Of a stretch of DNA of 64,000 bases, positions 46,101 to 52,944 are shown in pieces. The DNA is from Paenarthrobacter sp. Z7-10. GTDB lineage: Bacteria > Actinomycetota > Actinomycetes > Actinomycetales > Micrococcaceae. Under the pieces are notes generated by a model. The model searched no databases and had not been told where the DNA came from. It saw nothing but the letters and a program-made list of their open reading frames with translations. Position numbers and translations under genes: made by a program. Numbering within the stretch: position 1 is the first letter of the stretch; the number at the start of each line of letters is the position of its first letter. Location: assembly GCF_026932795.1 (NCBI RefSeq), contig NZ_JADPVH010000004.1, positions 1 to 64,000 on the forward strand, given 5' to 3'.

Positions 46101-46858
46101 ACATCCGTCTGGTCCCCGAAGACCTGCGGACTGGCCACCGGCAGGTCCGCGTACCAGTCGTAGAAGGAAGTCATCACCCCGCCGATGAGCTGGATGAAGC
46201 GGTTGCCGACGGCGTGGGAGACCATGGACATCGCAGGAATGGGGGAGAAGCCGGAGCAGCGGTCCGGCCCGTAGGTCTTGATCGTGTGGGTGTGTGCGGC
46301 GGCCGCCATCTCGATCGCCTCCTGCCAGGAGACGCGCACCAGACCGCCCTTGCCGCGCGCCTGCTGGTAGCGCCGCCGTCGTTCCGGATCGGTGACGACG
46401 TCCGCCCAGGCCAGCACCGGATCCTTCAGCCGACCCTTGGCCTCGCGGTACATCTCCACCAGCACGCCGCGGGCGTAGGGGAACCTGACACGGGTGGGCG
46501 AGTAGGTGTACCAGGAGAAGGCGGCCCCGCGTGGGCAGCCCCGTGGCTCGTATTCGGGGCTGTCCGGACCCACGGAGGGATAGTCGGTTTGCTGCGACTC
46601 CCACGTGATGATGCCGTCTTTGACATAGACCTTCCAGGAGCAGGATCCGGTGCAGTTGACCCCATGCGTGGAGCGGACCACCTTGTCGTGGCTCCACCTG
46701 TCCCGGTAAAACACGTCCCCCTTGCGGCCACCCTCGCGGAACACCGCCCGGCCATCGTCCGTCTGGTCCCATTTCGTGAAGAAACGGCCAAGTTTGAGCA
46801 TTGCGTCCGACACGGGCCCGTCAAGGCCCGGCACCATCAATTCAGTAGCCATGGTCAC
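43139..46858 (-). CDS. narG: respiratory nitrate reductase alpha subunit
   Basis: 1239 aa, full length. The FS0 cluster ligands are in THGVNCTGSCSWKVYV with the later Cys in RGCPRGAAFSWY. Mo-bisMGD binding elements are WGSNVPVTRTPDAHW, the ligand Asp region VVAVSPDYADNTKFADEW, and GVNAMFH-type C-terminal segments. No Tat signal, so it is a cytoplasmic-face NarG. It reduces nitrate to nitrite in anaerobic respiration. First gene of narGHJI-narK; its upstream region (46859-47008) shows no clear DosR or FNR site. Confidence 0.96.
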   Translation of the reverse strand: MTMATELMVPGLDGPVSDAMLKLGRFFTKWDQTDDGRAVFREGGRKGDVFYRDRWSHDKVVRSTHGVNCTGSCSWKVYVKDGIITWESQQTDYPSVGPDSPEYEPRGCPRGAAFSWYTYSPTRVRFPYARGVLVEMYREAKGRLKDPVLAWADVVTDPERRRRYQQARGKGGLVRVSWQEAIEMAAAAHTHTIKTYGPDRCSGFSPIPAMSMVSHAVGNRFIQLIGGVMTSFYDWYADLPVASPQVFGDQTDVPESGDWWDSTYLMMWGSNVPVTRTPDAHWMTEVRYRGTKVVAVSPDYADNTKFADEWLPAQAGTDAALAMAMGHVMLKEFFVDRDVPYFSNYVRQYTDLPFLVRLEEHDGGGLVPSKFLTAADLPAEAGAEDPAFRTVLFDKLTGRAVVPNGSMGFRYNESGKGKWNLDLEGVDPALSLLEVSSESAEILLPCFEDPAGAGSVLRRGVPVLRVDGHLVTTVFDLMLAQYGVGRPGLPGDWAADYDDASTPYTPAWQEEITSVPAQACIRVAREFARNAEQSKGRSMIIMGAGICQWFHGDATYRAVLSLVMLTGCMGRNGGGWAHYVGQEKTRPTTGWVSLANALDWARPPRTMIGTGYWYMHTDQWRQDGYSADALKSPLSTGSLDGMHTADTLAQSARLGWMPFYPQFDRNPLDIADEAEAAVAAGTAKDTPSYIADALKNRTLTPAIEDVDAPENWPRTLVLWRSNLFGSSAKGNEYFLRNLLGTHNNVMGKDHAEGLKPRDVKWHEKAPEGKLDLLVSADFRMTSTTLLSDIVFPAATWYEKHDLSSTDMHPFVHAFTPAIDPPWETKTDFETFHLLAEELSRQAKTHLGVRRDLVSVPLQHDTAGQVAQPGGVVRDWREPDIPAVPGQNMPVFSVVERDYTAIADKLAAVGPLADTLGFTVKNVTYKLDGALDRLSHANGVMLGGAADGRPAIDTDAKMAEAILAFSGTTNGQLAVQGFKDLEIRTGRKLADLAEGSEEKFITFAQTQAGPVPVITSPEWSGSESGGRRYSPFTINVERLKPWHTLTGRMHFFLDHDWIRDVGEALPIYRPPLDMQRLFGEPKLGPNGTKEVVVRYLTPHSKWSIHSEYQDNLLMLSLSRGGPTVWMSPADAASIEAKDNDWVECVNLNGVYVARAVVSHRMPEGVVYVYHAQERTIDVPKSEATGRRGGIHNSLTRLLVKPSHLIGGYAQLTYAFNYLGPTGNQRDNVSTIRRRSQEVQY

Positions 46859-47008
46859 ACCCTAGGAGCTGGCGATACCCAGCGCTAGGGTCTAACGAAT
46901 TGTCCACAAAACGCTGCCCTAATTAACCGGCGTCTGCAACGCAACGATTCGCCGTGGGACAGCGGCCGAACGGCCGAACGCCTCTTGAGACGTCTGTGCG
47001 GGGGGACA

Positions 47009-48187
47009 TTACGGTGTGGAGGGAGGGCGACTCTCGAATTGCCTGGCGACGATGACGTCGGTGGAGGAATGGGCGAGGATGGACAGCACAATGACGAGTG
47101 CCACGAGATGGAATATGTCCTCGGCGCGCTCCACCCCTGATTCGAGGACGAGAAGCCCGTACACCACAGAGGCGAACCCTTTGGGACCGAACCACATCGC
47201 CGCGAGCTGTTCCTTGGCCGGCAGTCGTGTGCCGAGGAACGAAACCAGCAGAGCCAGCGGGCGTGCCGCGACGATAGCCAAGATGGCGAATACCCAACCC
47301 GTCCAGGCGATCTCTCCGAACAGGAACGTTGGAGTGATCAGCGTGCCAAAGACCAGGATCGCGGCCAGTTTAAGCAGTTCCGACACCAGTTCCCCGAACT
47401 GTTCGAATTCCTTCCGGAAGCCCGGACCCGTGTTAGCAACGGTGATGCCGGCCGAGAAAGCCGCGAGGAAGAGGTTGGCCCCAGTCACCAAGCAGATGGC
47501 CAGTACGAGCAGTCCAATGGATACCGCCACCAGCGGTTGCAGACCTTTCGTTGCCATCAAAAAGGGCAGCCGCTCCAGCCAGATGACGATCAGCGGCACC
47601 AGAACTCCGATAAGCAAGCCTAAAGCGATTTCTTCGGCCAGAACGCCGATCCCGACATCCATTCCACCACCGAAAGCCAGCAGCACGAGGACCACGGGCA
47701 GGGCCAACCCGTCATTGAGGCCCGATTCGACATTGAGGAGTTGGCGTAAGCGCCCGGGAACTTCCTTACGCCCGACAATGGCGGCCGCGAACACTGGATC
47801 GGTCGGTGCCAGCACCGCACCAAGCAAGAAGCACTGAAGCCATGGAAGACCTGAAAGATAATGAGCCAGCAGCGCGGTGACAAAAAGTGTCAGTGGCAGC
47901 CCGAGCAGCAACGCACGGCCGGGCAACCGCCACGCGCTCCTAAGGTCCGACAGTCCCACTTTCATTCCGTCGGTAAACAGGACTGAAAATAGGGCCAGCT
48001 GTGCCAGAACCCCCACGACCGGATCACCGGGCTGTATGGGAACAACGCCAAGCATGCCCCGGCCAAGGACAAAGCCGCCCAGGAGAAACAGCACCGCAGT
48101 GGAAAGCACAGTCCGGCTGGCGCGTTCGGAAATGAGAACGCCGAGTACCAGCAGAACCGCGAAAGCGAGCGTGAGCATTGGTATCAC
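47009..48187 (-). CDS. cation:proton antiporter (CPA1-like)
   Basis: 392 aa; a second ATG at 48178 is also possible. About 12 membrane spans. The ion-binding region PTDPVFAAAIVG, then LNVESGLNDGLALPVVLVLL with its conserved Asp, are NhaP/CPA1 marks. It would exchange Na+ or K+ for H+ and help pH control. Downstream lies narG on the same strand, 150 bases away; divergent from the ABC1 kinase. Confidence 0.85.
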   Translation of the reverse strand: MIPMLTLAFAVLLVLGVLISERASRTVLSTAVLFLLGGFVLGRGMLGVVPIQPGDPVVGVLAQLALFSVLFTDGMKVGLSDLRSAWRLPGRALLLGLPLTLFVTALLAHYLSGLPWLQCFLLGAVLAPTDPVFAAAIVGRKEVPGRLRQLLNVESGLNDGLALPVVLVLLAFGGGMDVGIGVLAEEIALGLLIGVLVPLIVIWLERLPFLMATKGLQPLVAVSIGLLVLAICLVTGANLFLAAFSAGITVANTGPGFRKEFEQFGELVSELLKLAAILVFGTLITPTFLFGEIAWTGWVFAILAIVAARPLALLVSFLGTRLPAKEQLAAMWFGPKGFASVVYGLLVLESGVERAEDIFHLVALVIVLSILAHSSTDVIVARQFESRPPSTP

Positions 48188-48561
48188 ACGTCTTCCCCAA
48201 TCTGCTTGCGGGCCTCAGAAATCAGGAGCGGAACTGCTTTAACGCCAGAAGCCAATTGCCCCTCGCCCGGAGCACGCTCTGCAAGGCTCTCTTTGTGCAC
48301 TCCGATCGCGTTCTGCAGCCCTCGTCGCACGGCCTCAACGAAATACTAAGTATGTGGCATTCCAGCCTATCGAGCCAGTCTTAATCGAAGTAGCGTTGAC
48401 CACATTTAACAACAACTGGGGCATTGGGTCGCCGAGCCCCAGCCAGGCCCCTCGATGCCATGTTAGACAGTGCACCAGGTCCCGTCCGTCGGAAGAAGAA
48501 GTCGGATACGCTGGCACCACCTGGTTGCTGTGGCTCGATACCTGACGTCGGGAGGTCCGGA
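48188..48561. other. divergent intergenic region
   Basis: 374 bases between antiporter and ABC1-kinase starts. It holds the 11-bp palindrome ATACTAAGTAT (48343-48353) and a 7-bp-arm hairpin CTGGGGC...GCCCCAG (48416-48442). No gene is convincing; the open frame 5' of the kinase start is Arg/Pro-rich and unlike the family. Confidence 0.5.
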
Positions 48562-50214
48562 TTGGCCAATCACCTTGAGCGTTACCGCCAGGTGGCGGAG
48601 ACACTCTCCGGACACGGGCTCGCCTGGCTGCTGGATGCCACCGGCCTTGAGCGACTTGTCCCCTTCCCACGAGGCGTCGGGGGCCGGCAGCACACACCTT
48701 TGAGCAGTGCTGAGCACCTTCGCCTTGCCCTGGCGGAGCTCGGCCCCACGTTCATCAAACTCGGCCAGGTCCTCTCCACGCGTTCTGACCTGTTGCCTGC
48801 CGAGTTCCGGAATGAACTGGCAAAGCTTCAGGACGATGCTCCTGCTTTGCCCGCAGGGACCGTCGAGGAGCTGATTGTTCAGGAACTTGGCGCCCTCCCG
48901 ACCAGCTTGTTTGCGGCCTTTGACTCCGAACCGCTCGCCTGCGCCTCCATCGGTCAGGCCCACGCCGCCACCTCCACCGATGGAACAGAGCTGGTCGTCA
49001 AGATTCGTCGTCCTGGTGTTGTCCGCCAGATCGAAGAGGATCTGGAGATTCTGCAGAACCTTGCCGCCCAGGCCAGCCGCCGCTGGGCCGGCGTCGAGGA
49101 CTACGACCTTATGGGAATCGCTGCGGAATTTTCGCTGACACTTCGGGCCGAACTGGACTATCTGCAGGAAGGCCGCAGCGCCGAGCGTTTTAGCGTCAAC
49201 TTCGCCGGCGATGAAGGGATCCATATCCCACAGATTTTTTGGGACTTTACCACCTCCCGCGTCCTGACCATGGAGCGGATCAGGGGAATCAAGGTCAGCG
49301 ATCTGGAGGCCCTGGACGCCGCGGGCATAGATCGGCGGGACTTGGCCAAGCGTGCGGCCGGGGCCGCTGCAAAGATGATTTTCGAGGACGGTTTTTTCCA
49401 TGCCGATCCGCACCCGGGAAACCTGTTTATCCAAGACGGTGGACGAATCGGTCTGATCGACTTCGGCATGGTCGGGAAGGTGGACGAGAAACTGCGCGCC
49501 CAACTGGGACTTCTGCTGCTGGCATTGGTTCGACACGACCCGGACCGCGTCACGGCAGCCCTGCTGGACCTGGCTACGTCACACCAGGTTACCGAGCCTG
49601 CACGGTTGCAACACGACGTGGTGTCGCTGATCGAACTCTACGAAGGCAAGCCTCTGGCAGAGGTGCCGGTTGTCCGGCTCATTCAGGAAACTCTGGCAAT
49701 TCTGCGCCGCCACCACCTTCAGTTGCCGCGGGAGATGGCGATGCTGCTGAAAATGGTGCTCATGACGGAGGGGTTGGGGGTGCTGCTGGACCCGACGTTT
49801 CAGCTTGGGGAAGTGCTCGCCCCCTACGCACAACGGCTGGCTGTTGATCGGCTATCGATGGCTGCCTTCGCCCGAAAGCTGGGTAAGGCCGGGAGCGACG
49901 CCGTCGAACTCGGCCTTGATCTTCCTGGGCAACTCCGCCACCTGCTCGCCATCGTGGACCGCGACGGCGTCGAAGTCCACCTCCGGGCCGCTGAACTTGA
50001 ACCGCTCGTGGAACGCATGGAACGGATCGGCAACCGGCTCGTCGTCGGCATGCTCACCGCAGCCTTCATTCGTGGCGTGGGTGAACTCACCGCCGCGGAC
50101 ACGTCACGCTGGCAGAAATGGCAACGTCCGCTGCTCGGCTCCGGACTCGGAGTGCTCGGCAGCTTGAGCGCTTACCTTGGGTGGACTGCCCTGCGCAAGC
50201 GTCGGCCACGCTGA
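48562..50214 (+). CDS. AarF/ABC1-family (UbiB-like) atypical kinase
   Basis: 550 aa from a TTG at 48562, chosen because GGGAGG ends 6 bases upstream and the family likeness begins there (LANHLERYRQVAETL). ABC1 motifs: LGPTFIKLGQVLSTRSDLLP, ACASIGQAHAA (Ala-rich nucleotide loop), VVKIRRPGV (ATP Lys), FFHADPHPGNLF and IGLIDFGMVG (catalytic and metal Asp). The C-terminus has a hydrophobic hairpin for membrane association. UbiB-type ATPases support lipid quinone metabolism; here menaquinone is plausible, near a quinol-dependent nitrate reductase. Confidence 0.88.
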   Translation: MANHLERYRQVAETLSGHGLAWLLDATGLERLVPFPRGVGGRQHTPLSSAEHLRLALAELGPTFIKLGQVLSTRSDLLPAEFRNELAKLQDDAPALPAGTVEELIVQELGALPTSLFAAFDSEPLACASIGQAHAATSTDGTELVVKIRRPGVVRQIEEDLEILQNLAAQASRRWAGVEDYDLMGIAAEFSLTLRAELDYLQEGRSAERFSVNFAGDEGIHIPQIFWDFTTSRVLTMERIRGIKVSDLEALDAAGIDRRDLAKRAAGAAAKMIFEDGFFHADPHPGNLFIQDGGRIGLIDFGMVGKVDEKLRAQLGLLLLALVRHDPDRVTAALLDLATSHQVTEPARLQHDVVSLIELYEGKPLAEVPVVRLIQETLAILRRHHLQLPREMAMLLKMVLMTEGLGVLLDPTFQLGEVLAPYAQRLAVDRLSMAAFARKLGKAGSDAVELGLDLPGQLRHLLAIVDRDGVEVHLRAAELEPLVERMERIGNRLVVGMLTAAFIRGVGELTAADTSRWQKWQRPLLGSGLGVLGSLSAYLGWTALRKRRPR

Positions 50215-50244
50215 GCCCGACCGGCCGTGGCAGGCGGCCCAGAA

Positions 50245-52743
50245 CTAACTGGGGTTTCCTGCGGGCGGGGAGTTCAGGATCATCCGGCGCTCGAAAATGT
50301 CAGCTGCTTCAAGGTGGTAGGAGCAGCTAGTCGCCTGCCAGAGGTTGGGCGGAGACCACAGCCAGGAGCTAATCTCCGGCATGTCCTCCAGATGCTCGCG
50401 GATGTAAGTCGAGTGCCTGTCCAGCATCCCGTTACAGTGTCCGGCGAGTTTTTCTGCTCCCGCAAAAGGCTTTTGCAGGCGTTCCAACGCTGCCAAGGCC
50501 AGATGGTAGCGGCTCATCTTATTCTGCACGACCATGTCGAAGGGCGTGGTCGTGGTCCCCTGCTCGGTGTATCCACGGACGTGGAACCGGCCGGGATCCG
50601 GGCGACCGTGCAGGAGCTGGTGAAAAGCGCGCGCGTAGCCATGCCAGGCGACGACGACGTCCACGTCCGTGGTGAACAGCGCCTCGAAAGCCTCGTCGGA
50701 CAGGCCATGCGGATGGACGTCTCCCGGCGGCAGGACGAGCGCGTCCATGACATTGACCACCCGCACGCGCAACTCCGGGACGTAAATTTGGAGCAGCCAG
50801 GCAGCGGCGAGGATTTCCTCGGTGGGCACGTCCCCAGCGCACGCGAGTACGACGTCCGGATTCCGGCCGCCGTCGTCATTCCCAGCCCACTTCCAGATGG
50901 AGGCGCCGGCAGCCGCGTGCGCGCGTGCCTGTTCCAGGGTGAGGTATTGCGGATGCGCTTGCTTGTCCACCACCAGCAGATTGACATAGTTCTGACTCAG
51001 CAGCGCATGTTCGGCCGCGGCAAGCAGGCAGTTCGAATCCGGCGGCAGGTAGACGCGAATGACGCTGCCGGAGAGTGACAGGACAGTATCGATCAGACCC
51101 GGCCCCTGGTGGCTGAAACCATTGTGGTCATTACGCCAGCAGGTGGACGTCAGCAGGATGTTCAGGCTGGGAACGGGCTTGCGCCAGGGGAGTTCTCGTG
51201 CGTGCTGCAGCCACTTGGCATGCTGAACTGTCATCGAGGCGCTGACCATGGCGAAGGCTTCGTAGGTGGCGAACAGCCCATGCCGCCCGGTGAGGATGTA
51301 GCCCTCCAACCAGCCTTGGCAGAGATGCTCGGACAGGACCTCCACGACACGTCCGTCCTGGGAAATCCGGTCGCCAACGTCCTGACCGGGCTCCATCATG
51401 AGCCGGTCTGTCACCTCGAAAACCGCGCCAAGGCGGTTGCTGTTGGTTTCATCCGGACAGAAGAGCCGAAAGCGCGGATCCGCGGCCGTGTCGATGTACA
51501 GGTCACGCAGGAGTTCGCCCAGCGGGTGGGTCGTTTCAACAAGTGTGGCACCGGGGGATCCGATGGGAACTTCATAGTTTTCCAGGGGCCGCAGCGGCAG
51601 CGGGAGGGTCGAACGGCCCCCGCGGGACGACGGCGTTGCCCCCATCCGTGCCTCCCCCGACGGGGCCAGGGCAGCCAGTTCCGGCTGCAGGCGGCCATCC
51701 ACGTCGAAGAGTTCCTCCGGGTGGTAGGAACGAAGCCAGGCCTCAAGCTGGGCCAGATGTGCCGGGTTGTCCCGGACGCCGGCCAGCGGAACCTGGTGGG
51801 CTCGGAAGGTGCCTTCGACCTGATTCCCGTCAACGATCCGCGGTCCAGTCCAGCCTTTAGGCGTGCGAAAAACGATAGCCGGCCAGCGGGCCGGTCCGTG
51901 AGCGCCATGGCGGCGTGCCGTGAGCTGGATCCGGCGGATCTCCGCATAGGCCGTTTCGAGCGCGGCGGCGAGCGCCGCGTGAACCAAGGCAGGTTCCGTG
52001 CCGGAGACGACGACGGGCTCCCAGCCGTGGGCCCGCAGCAGGGCGCAGACGTCGTCGTCGGTTCTTCTGCCCAGAACGGTGGCGCCTGAAATTTTGTAAC
52101 CGTTGAGGTGCAGGATGGGCAGAACTGCGCCGTCGCGTTCGGGATTCAGGAACGCCGGCGCCTTCCAGGACCCTTCCAATGGGCCGGTCTCTGCTTCGCC
52201 GTCGCCGATAACGCACGCGGCGATCAGGTCGGGGTTGTCCATCACGGCGCCGGTGGCGTGCATCAGGGAATAGCCCAACTCACCGCCCTCATGGATGGAA
52301 CCGGGGGTGGCGGGACCGACGTGGCTGGGGATGCCCCCGGGCGTGGAGAACTGCCGAATGAGCCGGCGCAGACCCGCCTGGTCCTGGCTGACGAGCGGAT
52401 AAATCTCCGAATAGGTGCCTTCAAGGTAGGTATTGGCTACCACCGCTGGGCCGCCGTGCCCGGGGCCAGCCAGGAAGATCACCTCGGCGGAGGTCCTGCG
52501 GATCAGCCGGTTCAGGTGGAGGTAGATCATGGACAGCCCGGGGCTGGTCCCCCAGTGACCGAGCAGCCGGGGCTTGATGTGCTCAACCCGCAGCGGCTCC
52601 GCCAGAAGCGCGTTCTCCTGCAAATAGATCTGCGCGACCGTCAGGTAGTTCGCCGCGTCCCAGTAGCGCTGGAGCAGGGCAAGTTCCAGCGGCGGAAGCT
52701 CCGCGACGGCTGCATGTTGTGTCGGCTCGGCGGCTGTGCCCAC
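50245..52743 (-). CDS. xfp: phosphoketolase
   Basis: 832 aa, standard length. ThDP/phosphate motifs: LGHWGTSPGLSMIYLHLNRL, FLAGPGHGGPAVVANTYLEG, CVIGDGEAETGPLEGSWKAP, SCWRNDHNGFSHQGPGLIDT. It splits xylulose-5-phosphate (and possibly fructose-6-phosphate) with phosphate into acetyl phosphate and glyceraldehyde-3-phosphate (erythrose-4-phosphate), a fermentative route useful when respiration is limited. Convergent with the ABC1 kinase, divergent from the P-ATPase across a DosR-like box. Confidence 0.95.
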   Translation of the reverse strand: MGTAAEPTQHAAVAELPPLELALLQRYWDAANYLTVAQIYLQENALLAEPLRVEHIKPRLLGHWGTSPGLSMIYLHLNRLIRRTSAEVIFLAGPGHGGPAVVANTYLEGTYSEIYPLVSQDQAGLRRLIRQFSTPGGIPSHVGPATPGSIHEGGELGYSLMHATGAVMDNPDLIAACVIGDGEAETGPLEGSWKAPAFLNPERDGAVLPILHLNGYKISGATVLGRRTDDDVCALLRAHGWEPVVVSGTEPALVHAALAAALETAYAEIRRIQLTARRHGAHGPARWPAIVFRTPKGWTGPRIVDGNQVEGTFRAHQVPLAGVRDNPAHLAQLEAWLRSYHPEELFDVDGRLQPELAALAPSGEARMGATPSSRGGRSTLPLPLRPLENYEVPIGSPGATLVETTHPLGELLRDLYIDTAADPRFRLFCPDETNSNRLGAVFEVTDRLMMEPGQDVGDRISQDGRVVEVLSEHLCQGWLEGYILTGRHGLFATYEAFAMVSASMTVQHAKWLQHARELPWRKPVPSLNILLTSTCWRNDHNGFSHQGPGLIDTVLSLSGSVIRVYLPPDSNCLLAAAEHALLSQNYVNLLVVDKQAHPQYLTLEQARAHAAAGASIWKWAGNDDGGRNPDVVLACAGDVPTEEILAAAWLLQIYVPELRVRVVNVMDALVLPPGDVHPHGLSDEAFEALFTTDVDVVVAWHGYARAFHQLLHGRPDPGRFHVRGYTEQGTTTTPFDMVVQNKMSRYHLALAALERLQKPFAGAEKLAGHCNGMLDRHSTYIREHLEDMPEISSWLWSPPNLWQATSCSYHLEAADIFERRMILNSPPAGNPS

Positions 52744-52858
52744 GATGGTGTCCCTCGCTTGGTTTGCCCGTTCGGTTCGGATTTGCCCGGTTTAATTCAA
52801 CTGCTGGGCCGGCAGTTGCTCCGACCCAACCCTTGCACGGTTCTTCCGACACCGGTAG

Positions 52859-52901
52859 GGGACCTTCGGCCGTAGTCGGAGGCACATCCGGCGCCTACAC
52901 T
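52859..52901 (+). promoter_or_regulatory. DosR-like box and -10 of the P-ATPase
   Basis: GGGACCTTCGGCCG (52859-52872) matches the DosR consensus GGGACTTNNGGCCC at nearly all positions. TACACT (52896-52901) is a -10 hexamer, placing the box centre near -43, where DosR usually activates. It may also serve the divergent phosphoketolase. Confidence 0.65.
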
Positions 52902-52944
52902 GATGCTGGCGGAGCCAGACTCCGGGACCACTTGCCAGCATTGG

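Noticed and set aside
44054-46888. 944-codon open frame on the plus strand
   Set aside because: Antisense to narG; a product of third-position GC bias, with no recognisable protein motif.
46859-47008. DosR or FNR site before narG
   Set aside because: Only ACCC/GGGT arms around AGCGCT and a gapped GGGAC...GGCC were seen; neither fits the box in spacing or orientation.
48426-48439. GGGTCGCCGAGCCC as a further DosR box
   Set aside because: The arms fit but the central positions do not match the GAAAG/AAG core, and it overlaps a hairpin upstream of the ABC1 kinase.
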